Shown one piece after another: positions 1-8,566 of a DNA stretch of 64,000 nt. A program made the translations under genes and the position numbers. Source of the DNA: Bin55 sp028819195. Its GTDB lineage: Bacteria; Pseudomonadota; Gammaproteobacteria; Pseudomonadales; Azotimanducaceae. The stretch lies in NCBI GenBank assembly GCA_028819195.1, contig JAPPMF010000002.1, positions 84,077 to 148,076 of the forward strand, read 5' to 3'. The notes beneath the pieces were generated by a model, which was given only the letters and a program-made list of their open reading frames with translations, had not been told where the DNA came from and ran no database searches. Each line of letters opens with the position of its first letter. Position 1 is the first letter of the stretch.

Positions 1-2504
1 TGGGGATTCATACTGGTGATTCCATTACCGTCGCACCAGCGCAAACGTTAACGGACAAAGAGTATCAAAAGATGCGGGATGCCTCGATGGCTGTATTACG
101 TGAAATCGGCGTCGAAACAGGTGGTTCTAACGTACAGTTTGCTATCGAACCAAGTTCTGGTCGGATGATTGTGATTGAAATGAACCCTCGAGTTTCCCGG
201 TCGTCGGCGCTAGCGTCCAAAGCCACTGGCTTTCCAATTGCTAAAGTCGCCGCGAAGTTAGCTGTAGGCTACACTTTAGATGAGTTAGTTAATGACATCA
301 CTCGTATTACTCCCGCTTCGTTCGAACCTGCAATTGACTACGTTGTAACCAAAGTTCCACGCTTTACCTTTGAGAAATTTAGGCAAACTAATGACCGACT
401 TACGACCCAGATGAAGTCAGTCGGAGAAGTAATGTCCATTGGTCGCACGTTTAAAGAATCTATCCAAAAAGCCTTTCAGAGTCTAGAAACTGGCCTGTCT
501 GGTATCGATCCGATTGATGTGTCTTACGATAGTCCAGAAGACTTCAAGAATTTATTCGTTCAGCTACGCAGTGCGGGGTCAGAGCGGTTGCGCTATGTTG
601 CCGATGCTTTCCGGCACAATTGTTCGCTAGATCAAGTCTTTGAAGCTACCAAGATTGATCCTTGGTTTTTAGCCCAAATTATGGAACTCGTTGAAACTGA
701 GAAAGCGCTACAAGATCGGGAGTTAAATTCACTCACGCCGACTGAATTGTTATCGTTGAAGCGCGATGGGTTTTCCGATCGACGACTAGCTATTTTGACA
801 GGTAGTAATGAGGTTGATGTTTACCAACGCCGACAAAAAGTTGGTGTTAAACCGGTGTTTAAGCGAGTAGATACTTGTTCGGCTGAGTTTCCGTCGTCGA
901 CAGCCTATATGTATTCGACGTATGAAACCGAATGTGAATCAGCCCCGACCGAAGATAAGAAAATTGTGGTTCTGGGCGGCGGTCCGAACCGAATCGGTCA
1001 AGGAATCGAGTTTGACTATTGCTGTGTTCATGCTGCTATGGCGATGCGGGAAGACGGCTTTGAAACCATCATGGTTAACTGCAACCCTGAAACAGTATCG
1101 ACCGATTACGACACCTCTGATCGGTTGTACTTCGAACCGATCACGCTAGAACATGTGCTCGCGATAGTGGATGTCGAACGTCCGACCGGTGTGATTGTTC
1201 AATTTGGTGGCCAAACGCCGCTAAAGCTTGTTGATCAATTAACTGAAATGGGGGTACCGACTATCGGTACAAGTTCCGATGCAATCGACCGGGCAGAAGA
1301 TCGGGAGCGGTTCCAGGAAGTGATTCGCTTGACGGGACTCCGGCAGCCGTCGAATCGAACTGTTTCAACGGTGGAAGACGGTGTCTTGGCAGCGCGTGAA
1401 ATTGGGTATCCAATTGTCGTGCGCCCGTCGTATGTTTTAGGTGGTCAGGCGATGGAGGTAGTGTTCAATGAAGATGAATTGCGTGTTTATCTGGCAAGTG
1501 CGATACCAGTGTCTAATACTTCTCCAGTACTCCTTGACCGATTTTTAGATCAAGCTACCGAAGTCGACGTTGATGTAGTTTCTGATGGTACCTCGGTACT
1601 CATCGGGGCAATCATGCAACATATAGAACAAGCGGGTATACACTCAGGTGATTCGGCATGTTCACTCCCGCCGCACAATTTATCGCCGCCGATCCAAGAT
1701 GAAATTCGCCAGCAGGTCACAGCCCTGGCCAAGGAGTTAAATGTCATTGGATTGATGAATGTGCAGTTAGCCGTTCAAGATGACAATATTTTCATCTTAG
1801 AAGTCAATCCACGTGCTTCCCGCACAGTACCATTCGTATCTAAGTGCATTGGCCTGTCGCTAACCAAGATTGCAGCGCGCTGCATGGTGGGTAAATCGCT
1901 TGAAGAACAAGGAATTACCAAAGAAGTCATTCCAAACCATGTATCGGTTAAAGAACCGGTATTTCCGTTTTCAAATTTCCCTGGGGTCGATCCAATTCTG
2001 GGACCAGAAATGAAATCGACAGGCGAAGTAATGGGTACGGGTGATTCGTTCGCAGAAGCCTTTACGAAAGCAAGCATCGCCTGTCGCCGCTGGTTGCCTA
2101 AGGGTGGGTTAGCTTTTGTCAGTGTAAAAACCACTGATCGCCCCTATGTAGCTAGTGTCGCACGTACGTTGATTGATTTAGGGTTTGAATTAGTTGCGAC
2201 GCGCGGTACCGCACGCGTTTTACGCGGTAACGGCATCAATACCGAAGTCGTAAACAAAGTAACTGAAGGGCGTCCAGATGTTACTAATTTGCTTAATGAA
2301 CGTGATGTTCGGCTTATCATTAACACTACAGAAGGTAAACAGAGTATTGCAGACTCAGCTGTGATTCGCCGTCTAGCGGTCGAAAAAGGAGTATGCTATA
2401 CCACGACCTTAACGGGTGGCGCGGCATTTTGTCAGTCCATCGAATATGGATTACCGAACACGGTGCGGCGTCTCCAAGAACTGTATGAAGAGAGTGCAAC
2501 ATGA
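1..2504 (+). CDS. carB: Carbamoyl-phosphate synthase large subunit, 3' part
   Basis: The frame is open from the first complete codon (position 3) to the TGA at 2502-2504, so the 5' end lies outside the window. CarB makes carbamoyl phosphate from bicarbonate, ammonia (from the glutaminase subunit CarA) and two ATP, for pyrimidines and arginine. Visible are the end of the first ATP-grasp domain (ETGGSNVQFA, EMNPRVSRSSALASKATG), the helical oligomerisation domain, the second ATP-grasp domain opening with GGGPNRIGQGIEFDY near 973-1020, and a C-terminal MGS-like allosteric domain (about 2110-2480, with RGTARVLRGNGI). Compared with the E. coli protein the region after VNDIT is one residue shorter. 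The stop overlaps the greA start (ATGA), suggesting translational coupling. Family identity is certain; allosteric behaviour is not deduced. Confidence 0.98.
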   Translation, partial: GIHTGDSITVAPAQTLTDKEYQKMRDASMAVLREIGVETGGSNVQFAIEPSSGRMIVIEMNPRVSRSSALASKATGFPIAKVAAKLAVGYTLDELVNDITRITPASFEPAIDYVVTKVPRFTFEKFRQTNDRLTTQMKSVGEVMSIGRTFKESIQKAFQSLETGLSGIDPIDVSYDSPEDFKNLFVQLRSAGSERLRYVADAFRHNCSLDQVFEATKIDPWFLAQIMELVETEKALQDRELNSLTPTELLSLKRDGFSDRRLAILTGSNEVDVYQRRQKVGVKPVFKRVDTCSAEFPSSTAYMYSTYETECESAPTEDKKIVVLGGGPNRIGQGIEFDYCCVHAAMAMREDGFETIMVNCNPETVSTDYDTSDRLYFEPITLEHVLAIVDVERPTGVIVQFGGQTPLKLVDQLTEMGVPTIGTSSDAIDRAEDRERFQEVIRLTGLRQPSNRTVSTVEDGVLAAREIGYPIVVRPSYVLGGQAMEVVFNEDELRVYLASAIPVSNTSPVLLDRFLDQATEVDVDVVSDGTSVLIGAIMQHIEQAGIHSGDSACSLPPHNLSPPIQDEIRQQVTALAKELNVIGLMNVQLAVQDDNIFILEVNPRASRTVPFVSKCIGLSLTKIAARCMVGKSLEEQGITKEVIPNHVSVKEPVFPFSNFPGVDPILGPEMKSTGEVMGTGDSFAEAFTKASIACRRWLPKGGLAFVSVKTTDRPYVASVARTLIDLGFELVATRGTARVLRGNGINTEVVNKVTEGRPDVTNLLNERDVRLIINTTEGKQSIADSAVIRRLAVEKGVCYTTTLTGGAAFCQSIEYGLPNTVRRLQELYEESAT

Positions 2505-2974
2505 AGTACCCAATGACCGTTCAAGGGGCTGAGCAGTTACGTCAAGAGCTGCAAGAACTCAAGAATAGTAGAGTGGCCATCTCGCGCGCTATTGGTGAAG
2601 CTAGGAAACTAGGCGATTTACGCGAAAATGCTGACTATCACGCTGCGAAAGAAAAGCAAGGTCTAACCGAAGCACGAATACGCTACATTGAAACCCGGTT
2701 GTCACTGGCTCAGGTTATCGATGTTTCACGACTGGAAAATCGTGATGTTGTCATTTTTGGCGCGACCGTGCACTTAGAGGAATTAGATTCGGGTAAAACG
2801 GTAAAGTATCGTATAGTTGGTGAAGATCAAGCCGATTTAAGTTCCGGATCAATCTCCAATATTTCGCCATTTGCACAAGCAATGTTGGGTAAACAATTGG
2901 GAGAAATATTTACTGTTGGAGAGGGCGACCGCGCGCGCGAGTGGGAAATCAAAAAGATTGAACTACTAGCGTGA
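2501..2974 (+). CDS. greA: Transcription elongation factor GreA
   Basis: A 157-residue protein of the usual GreA length (about 158). It rescues backtracked RNA polymerase by stimulating transcript cleavage through the secondary channel. The N-terminal coiled coil carries the acidic tip GDLRENADYHAAKEKQ (about residues 40-55), whose Asp and Glu hold the catalytic metal; the C-terminal FKBP-like domain follows from about residue 80. The ATG overlaps the carB stop by four bases, the conserved carB-greA arrangement of gammaproteobacteria. In relatives, yhbY and rlmE usually follow; here the next gene is ftsH. Confidence 0.97.
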   Translation: MKYPMTVQGAEQLRQELQELKNSRVAISRAIGEARKLGDLRENADYHAAKEKQGLTEARIRYIETRLSLAQVIDVSRLENRDVVIFGATVHLEELDSGKTVKYRIVGEDQADLSSGSISNISPFAQAMLGKQLGEIFTVGEGDRAREWEIKKIELLA

Positions 2975-3062
2975 ACAGAGTTGGTTCAATAAAAGTTTGT
3001 CGCGTTGTGTTGTTTTTTAGAGCTCAAACATCTACATGTCGACTAGCACAAAAATTACATCC

Positions 3063-3094
3063 TTGACTTTTCAACTTTAGACCTCACATAAAAT
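3063..3094 (+). promoter_or_regulatory. Possible ftsH promoter
   Basis: A TTGACT hexamer at 3063-3068 is followed by CATAAA at 3087-3092 (18-base spacing), or TAAAAT at 3089-3094, in the 157-base gap between greA and ftsH. ftsH is often heat-shock controlled, and the CCTTGAC start also fits a weak sigma-32 -35 element, but no clear CCCCAT-type -10 element is seen. Assigned by eye only. Confidence 0.35.
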
Positions 3095-3131
3095 ACGTTA
3101 TAGAAATCAATATAGATAGAGGTATTCAACC

Positions 3132-5048
3132 TTGAGCACCATGGCAAAAAATCTAATTCTTTGGGTAGTCGTAGCCCTTGTGCTTCTGATGCTTTTTAAC
3201 AATTTTGTTAGAAATCATGGACCTGAGGAAATTAGTTATAGCGAGTTCACAAAGCTCGTGGAAACTGGAGATATTGGGCTCGCGAAGGTTAATCAAGATT
3301 CCCGTGTGATTCTTGGTGAACGAAAAATTGAGAAGGAATCATTCAAGGTTGTGATTCCTGAAGTAGATCGAGAACTCATTGATAAACTCGTCGATTCAGG
3401 TGCTAGGGTCGACATCATTGAACCCCGCACCACCAGTTTTTGGTCGCAGTTAATCATCGCGGTACTACCGATTGTGATCATCTTGGCGATCATATTTTTT
3501 ATGATGCGACAAGTGCAGGGTGTTGGTGGTCGGAACAGTCCGTTGTCTTTTGGTAAAAGTCGGGCGAAACTGTTGAATGAAGAAAACGTTAAGACTACCT
3601 TCGATGACGTAGCTGGCGTCGAAGAAGCTAAAGAAGACGTTCGTGAATTAGTCGAATTTTTGCGTGATCCAGGTAAGTTTCAAGTGCTCGGCGGACGGAT
3701 TCCTCGAGGTACTCTTCTGGTTGGCGCACCGGGAACCGGTAAGACTTTGCTGGCGAAAGCCATTGCTGGTGAAGGACGGGTCCCTTTCTATACAATTTCG
3801 GGCTCTGACTTCGTTGAAATGTTTGTTGGTGTCGGCGCGGCGCGGGTGCGTGATATGTTTGCTCAAGCGAAGAAACATTCGCCTTGTATCGTGTTTATCG
3901 ATGAGATCGATGCAGTCGGTAGACATCGTGGTGCAGGTTTAGGGAATGGGCATGATGAACGCGAACAGACGTTGAATCAACTATTGGTCGAGATGGATGG
4001 TTTCGAAGCCAATGATGGAGTTTTAGTGATTGCCGCAACCAACCGCCCGGATGTACTTGACCCGGCGTTAACTCGACCCGGTCGTTTTGACCGACAAGTA
4101 GTCGTTCCACTACCCGATATACGGGGACGTGAACAGATTTTGAAGGTGCACATGCGAAAGGTTCCGTTAGCGGAAGATGTGAGTCCATTGACAATTGCAC
4201 GTGGAACTCCTGGATTTTCCGGTGCTGATTTAGAAAACGTCGTTAATGAAGCAGCACTATTCGGTGCTCGCGCTAGCAGACGGTTAGTCGGTATGGAGGA
4301 ATTCGAAAAAGCCAAGGACAAGATCATGATGGGCTCCGAACGCAAATCCATGGTTATGTCCGAAAAGGAAAAACTCGTAACGGCGTATCACGAAGCTGGT
4401 CATGCGATTGTTGGTTATACGATCCCAGAACACGATATGCTTTATAAGATCACGGTTGTTCCTCGCGGTCGCGCGCTGGGAGTTACGATGTTCTTACCTG
4501 AGGAAGATAAATACAGTTTAAGTAAGACTGCAGTCGAATCGCAAATTTGCTCACTTTATGGTGGTCGAATCGCGGAAGAACTCATTTACGGTAAAGAAAG
4601 TATAACAACCGGTGCTTCGAATGACATCGAAAAAGTGACTCAACTCGCGCGGAATATGGTCACAAAATGGGGATTCTCTAAGAATTTAGGTGCCCTTACC
4701 TATGATGAAAACGGAGGGGAAGTTTTTCTCGGTAAGTCGGCTGCTACACAAAGTAATACGGTTTCTGAGGACACCGCACAACTCATCGACCAAGAAGTTC
4801 GAGAAATCGTCTCTCGACTCTACGATCGGGCAAGAGAAATCCTCGTCGAAAACATGGATAAGTTACATATGATGGCGGAAGCCTTGATGGAGTACGAAAC
4901 GTTGAGTCCGGAACAAGTCGGTGATATCATGGCGGGCGCGAAACCACGTGCTCCAGCCCCCCTTGAAGAGAGTTCACCACCATCGGATCTAGGGGCTGAA
5001 CCTACAAAGGAACCACCACCATTCACGGCCCCGGCTGAAGAAACCTAG
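3132..5048 (+). CDS. ftsH: ATP-dependent zinc metalloprotease FtsH
   Basis: A membrane-anchored AAA+ protease that degrades misfolded membrane proteins and regulatory substrates such as sigma-32 and LpxC. Order: first membrane helix (LILWVVVALVLLMLF, start of protein), periplasmic domain, second helix (IIAVLPIVIILAIIFFMM, about residues 108-128), AAA domain with Walker A GAPGTGKT (Ala in place of the common Pro), Walker B CIVFIDEIDA, SRH with RPGRFDR, and the zinc site HEAGH near 4390. The C-tail is proline-rich. Two starts are possible: TTG at 3132, nine bases after AGAGG, or ATG at 3141, which gives the family-typical MAKNLILW N-terminus. FolP, usually next in relatives, is absent; glmM follows 36 bases later. 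Confidence 0.97.
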   Translation: MSTMAKNLILWVVVALVLLMLFNNFVRNHGPEEISYSEFTKLVETGDIGLAKVNQDSRVILGERKIEKESFKVVIPEVDRELIDKLVDSGARVDIIEPRTTSFWSQLIIAVLPIVIILAIIFFMMRQVQGVGGRNSPLSFGKSRAKLLNEENVKTTFDDVAGVEEAKEDVRELVEFLRDPGKFQVLGGRIPRGTLLVGAPGTGKTLLAKAIAGEGRVPFYTISGSDFVEMFVGVGAARVRDMFAQAKKHSPCIVFIDEIDAVGRHRGAGLGNGHDEREQTLNQLLVEMDGFEANDGVLVIAATNRPDVLDPALTRPGRFDRQVVVPLPDIRGREQILKVHMRKVPLAEDVSPLTIARGTPGFSGADLENVVNEAALFGARASRRLVGMEEFEKAKDKIMMGSERKSMVMSEKEKLVTAYHEAGHAIVGYTIPEHDMLYKITVVPRGRALGVTMFLPEEDKYSLSKTAVESQICSLYGGRIAEELIYGKESITTGASNDIEKVTQLARNMVTKWGFSKNLGALTYDENGGEVFLGKSAATQSNTVSEDTAQLIDQEVREIVSRLYDRAREILVENMDKLHMMAEALMEYETLSPEQVGDIMAGAKPRAPAPLEESSPPSDLGAEPTKEPPPFTAPAEET

Positions 5049-5084
5049 TTTTGTAACGACTACCAGTCGGGACGCAAGTCCACA

Positions 5085-6443
5085 ATGGATGTACAATCCA
5101 GCACTCACTCGGTTTTTGGTACCGATGGTATCCGCGGTGAGGTAGGAACTTTTCCTTTAACCACTGAAGGTTGTGAGAAGATTGGTTGGGCTACCGGTTG
5201 TGAAATAATCGACTCGACCAACAAACTGATTCTCATCGGTCGCGACACTCGCAGTTCTGGTTTGGTGTTAGAAGAAGCCCTAAAAACCGGTTGTCTTAAC
5301 GCGGGAACGAATGTTCTCATGGTAGGAGTCCTACCCACACCAGCCGTTGCTTATCTTGTCCAGGAATGTGGAGCAAACCTGGGTCTTGTCGTGAGTGGTT
5401 CACATAATCCCGCGACCGATAACGGGATCAAATTTTTTTCTAGCGATGGCTCAAAGATTAATACTGTGGTAGAACAACGAATCCAGACACGACTTAGTGA
5501 ACCAACAACCGCTGCGGAATACTCGAAGTTAGGTCAGACCTTGCCGGTGATTGATGCAAGGAACCGCTACAAACAGTTTTGCCAATCGATCATACAACCT
5601 CGATTAGAACTGAACGGTATGCACTTAGTTCTTGACTGTGCAAACGGCGCATGTTCTCAACTTGCTCCGGAAATTTTCGAAGAACTTGGTGCACAGGTTA
5701 CGGCGATTGGTAATGAGCCAGATGGTACCAACATTCACGTTGGTTGTGGTTCTACAAATCCGGCTGCACTCGCGCAAATAGTAGTGGAACAAAAGGCTGA
5801 TATAGGATTTGCATTTGATGGCGATGGCGATCGCGTAATAGTCGTAGATTCCACCGGTCAAGTTCGTGATGGCGACTATATTCTGTATGCGTTTGCAAAA
5901 GAACGATACTTATTGGGAGCTTCCTTAGAAGGTGTCGTATCAACGGTAATGGCCAATTTTGGTCTCGAACAGGCTCTTGCGAGGTTGGGTACTCGTCTGG
6001 AAAGAGTTGATGTAGGAGATCGAAATGTCCAACAACGATTAGCAAAACGTAAATGGTTGTTCGGGGGAGAACCATCGGGGCATATCTATTGTCGCGCCGA
6101 TTCGACGACTGGCGATGGCATTGTTACCGCAATGTTCATCTTGCAAACTTGTCAGCGATTGAACTCGAATTTTGAGTCGATTGTTGCCGATCTGAAAAAA
6201 TTCCCGGCGAAGTTAGTTAGCGTACCGGTGAATCGTCCGGATCAACTGACGAGCAGTGAAGAGCTGAGACGGCAGATAGCGCATTGTCAGGAGGACTGTG
6301 AACCTGCATTGAGAGTAAATGTACGACCTTCAGGGACCGAACCGGTTATTCGAATCTTGGTAGAAGGAGTTGACGCGAAACTCGTCGAAAACAAAGCAAC
6401 TGAGGTTGCGACTATGATCGTAAAATACTTCGCGGAAAAGTAA
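5085..6443 (+). CDS. glmM: Phosphoglucosamine mutase
   Basis: A 452-residue protein (family about 445) that interconverts glucosamine-6-P and glucosamine-1-P on the route to UDP-GlcNAc, hence peptidoglycan and LPS. The signatures are FGTDGIRG at the N-terminus, the active-site phosphoserine loop SGSHNPATDNGIKFF (usually SASHNP; the catalytic Ser is kept), the magnesium loop FDGDGDR near 5812, the sugar-binding GGEPSGH, and the C-terminal phosphate-binding RPSGTEPVIRI. It sits in the ftsH-glmM-tpiA-secG order typical of gammaproteobacteria. The 226 bases after it hold no gene and probably the tpiA promoter; no clear hairpin was recognised there. Confidence 0.96.
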   Translation: MDVQSSTHSVFGTDGIRGEVGTFPLTTEGCEKIGWATGCEIIDSTNKLILIGRDTRSSGLVLEEALKTGCLNAGTNVLMVGVLPTPAVAYLVQECGANLGLVVSGSHNPATDNGIKFFSSDGSKINTVVEQRIQTRLSEPTTAAEYSKLGQTLPVIDARNRYKQFCQSIIQPRLELNGMHLVLDCANGACSQLAPEIFEELGAQVTAIGNEPDGTNIHVGCGSTNPAALAQIVVEQKADIGFAFDGDGDRVIVVDSTGQVRDGDYILYAFAKERYLLGASLEGVVSTVMANFGLEQALARLGTRLERVDVGDRNVQQRLAKRKWLFGGEPSGHIYCRADSTTGDGIVTAMFILQTCQRLNSNFESIVADLKKFPAKLVSVPVNRPDQLTSSEELRRQIAHCQEDCEPALRVNVRPSGTEPVIRILVEGVDAKLVENKATEVATMIVKYFAEK

Positions 6444-6669
6444 AATAAAATCTACATTTACAGTAGAAATCATGTCTATTTATTGGTCTCTGGCGAAATG
6501 TAACACTTTCTATCTCTATCCGTTGCAGAACAAGTATTGATCACTTAGCGTCGTGAAGACACGAATACTCTAGCGTACCAACAAAAACTGAGGGATCTAC
6601 CCTAAATAAGTACGAGCACATCATTACTGCATGGAGCAGAAATACAGATCTATTCACTCACATTACTAA

Positions 6670-7416
6670 ATGAATCAAATCAAGACACCACTAATCGTTG
6701 CCAACTGGAAGATGAACGGGAATCAATCATTGTGTCGACAATTCTCGGAAACTTTAGAGTGTCCAGCGAATGGAGAGGTCTGGATTGCTCCACCATCTTT
6801 GTATCTAGAAACACTTGCGGTCGATAAAAAGTTACGAAATTTCGTTCGAGTTGGGGTACAAAACGTCCATGGGAAGAGTTCTGGCGCATACACAGGTGAA
6901 GTGGCGGCGACGATGGTACGCGAATCAGGAGGTACGTTCTCGATTGTTGGACATTCCGAACGAAGAACCCAATTCAATGAATCGGATTCTTTCATCGCAC
7001 AAAAATTTTGTGCTAGTATCGAGGCCGATCTGATACCTATACTGTGCGTTGGTGAATCCCTAGAAGAACGGGAAGCTGGTTTGACTTTTGCGGTCGTTGA
7101 ACAGCAACTGACTGACGTAATCGACGCGAGTGGGATAAAATACTTTCATAAAAGTGTGGTAGCTTACGAACCTGTGTGGGCGATTGGTACTGGTAAAGCA
7201 GCATCGCCCGTCAATGCTGAGGAAGTTCATGTTCACATTCGCCAAGTTATTGCAAAATACGATGATCAGTTCATACCTATTTTGTATGGTGGTAGTGTTA
7301 ACGAAAACAATGTGGGTGAACTTTGGGAGCAACACAATATTGACGGGTTTCTGATTGGTGGAGCGTCCTTAAACCCGCACACTTTAAATTCAATTATTGG
7401 GGAAATAACAAGGTAA
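6670..7416 (+). CDS. tpiA: Triosephosphate isomerase
   Basis: A 248-residue TIM barrel that interconverts dihydroxyacetone phosphate and glyceraldehyde-3-phosphate in glycolysis and gluconeogenesis. Active-site residues are present: Lys in ANWKMNG, His in GHSERR, the catalytic Glu in YEPVWAIGTG, and the phosphate loop LYGGSVNENN and IGGASL. Length is normal. The stop is five bases before secG, so the two are probably co-transcribed. Confidence 0.97.
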   Translation: MNQIKTPLIVANWKMNGNQSLCRQFSETLECPANGEVWIAPPSLYLETLAVDKKLRNFVRVGVQNVHGKSSGAYTGEVAATMVRESGGTFSIVGHSERRTQFNESDSFIAQKFCASIEADLIPILCVGESLEEREAGLTFAVVEQQLTDVIDASGIKYFHKSVVAYEPVWAIGTGKAASPVNAEEVHVHIRQVIAKYDDQFIPILYGGSVNENNVGELWEQHNIDGFLIGGASLNPHTLNSIIGEITR

Positions 7417-7421
7417 CTTCA

Positions 7422-7892
7422 ATGGAATTGTTTGAAACTGTTCTGTTAATCTGTTTGATATTGGTGGCTGTCGCTTTATGTGGATTGATTCTGATCCAAC
7501 AAAGCCGAGGCTCTGATATTGGTGCAGCGTTTGGTAGCGGTGCTGCAAGCACCGTTTTTGGCACGACTGGTGCAACGCCTTTTCTGGTAAAGATTACGGC
7601 TGTATTAGCAATATCTTTCTTTTTGGTTACTCTTGGCTTGGCTTATGCTGCGAAAGAAAGAGTCAATGTCGATCAATCGTACGATTTTGGTGGGTTACCT
7701 ATGTCGTCAGAGAGTGTAGATTCAACTGAGACTCCATCCGACGAATCGCCTACTGATAGTGTTTCTGAAGGCGACGAGTTACCGCTGGTGGACGACGAGG
7801 AAGCTGAACCTTCCGAGGGGGGAGATGTATTGCCACCCATTGAACCGACAGATAGTGGTGGCGACGATTTACCGGAAAGCCCAGATATATAG
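7422..7892 (+). CDS. secG: Protein translocase subunit SecG with acidic C-terminal tail
   Basis: SecG assists the SecYEG channel during Sec-dependent export. The N-terminal 75 residues are typical: a first membrane helix (LLICLILVAVALCGLILIQQ), the conserved RGSDIGAAFGSGAASTVFG loop, and a second helix. After about residue 80 the protein continues as a 75-residue tail very rich in Asp, Glu, Ser and Pro. The whole protein is 156 residues, where SecG is usually about 75-115. It is followed by the leucine tRNA gene, as in many gammaproteobacteria. The tail's role is unknown. Confidence 0.93.
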   Translation: MELFETVLLICLILVAVALCGLILIQQSRGSDIGAAFGSGAASTVFGTTGATPFLVKITAVLAISFFLVTLGLAYAAKERVNVDQSYDFGGLPMSSESVDSTETPSDESPTDSVSEGDELPLVDDEEAEPSEGGDVLPPIEPTDSGGDDLPESPDI

Positions 7893-7943
7893 CGGTTAAA
7901 TTTGGAACATCAACTTAAGTGATCCCGTTCGATTAACTACTGT

Positions 7944-8030
7944 GCCGAAGTGGTGGAATTGGTAGACACGCCACCTTGAGGGGGTGGTGAGCTTTAGTTC
8001 GTGGAGGTTCGAGTCCTCTCTTCGGCACCA
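7944..8030 (+). tRNA. tRNA-Leu (anticodon GAG)
   Basis: An 87-base class II tRNA. The acceptor stem GCCGAAG pairs with CTTCGGC, followed by A and an encoded CCA. The anticodon arm CCACC-TTGAGGG-GGTGG gives anticodon GAG. A long variable arm and a T-loop GGTTCGAGTCC are present. The position behind secG matches leuU of E. coli. Confidence 0.97.
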
Positions 8031-8109
8031 ATCTTAACTTGCCAATTTGATTTGGCTTAACAAATATCTATATGCAAGCACTTGACCACTGTAAGGAGGT
8101 ACGAGATTG

Positions 8110-8508
8110 ATGGTAGAACAGACTTTAGATGCTCACATGGTTACGCAGGCTACGGCGATTGCTCATCTCATAGATTTGGCACTGAGATCGGAATGTGACG
8201 CGGAAGAAATTAATAAAAAACTTCGTGATATTGCGAGCAAAACTGCATTATCGGAGATTTGGATATCAGATGAAGAAGGCAGAGTCGAGTACTCAAGTGT
8301 CCCCGACGTGGAATTTTCTTTCTGTGACGATTGTGACGCTGACAGTCAGGCTGGCAGGTTTATGAAACTGCTCTCCGGAAACATTGAATCGATAGTTCAA
8401 CCATTCATGCCCCGTACTTTGGATGGGCGGTCGTTTAAGTATGTCGCTGTACGAGGCATCGATAAGGCGCGAATTGTTCAGGTTGGTATCGCAGAAACTG
8501 ATGACTAG
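8110..8508 (+). CDS. Small Cache-like sensor-domain protein
   Basis: A protein of about 132 residues without an obvious signal peptide or membrane segment. The pattern is that of a Cache-type small-molecule-binding domain: an N-terminal helix (DAHMVTQATAIAHLIDLAL), then SEIWISDEEGRVEYSS, then a second sheet ending FKYVAVRGIDKARIVQVG. It has a strong Shine-Dalgarno AAGGAGGT at 8093-8100. Either TTG 8107 or ATG 8110 could be the start; ATG is preferred. No kinase, HAMP or cyclase output domain is attached, so it is a lone binding domain. It lies directly upstream of a gene that also encodes Cache-like domains. The family assignment rests on pattern memory, not a search; the ligand is unknown. 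Confidence 0.6.
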   Translation: MVEQTLDAHMVTQATAIAHLIDLALRSECDAEEINKKLRDIASKTALSEIWISDEEGRVEYSSVPDVEFSFCDDCDADSQAGRFMKLLSGNIESIVQPFMPRTLDGRSFKYVAVRGIDKARIVQVGIAETDD

Positions 8509-8566
8509 CGTAAAATGTGTGGAAACCTACGCAGTCATCCAGACAAGAACTAAATATGGAGGCTTT

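Noticed and set aside
3664..4351. Several 90-125 codon frames on both strands inside ftsH
   Set aside because: They overlap the strongly conserved AAA and protease domains and have no motifs or ribosome sites; they are shadows of the real gene.
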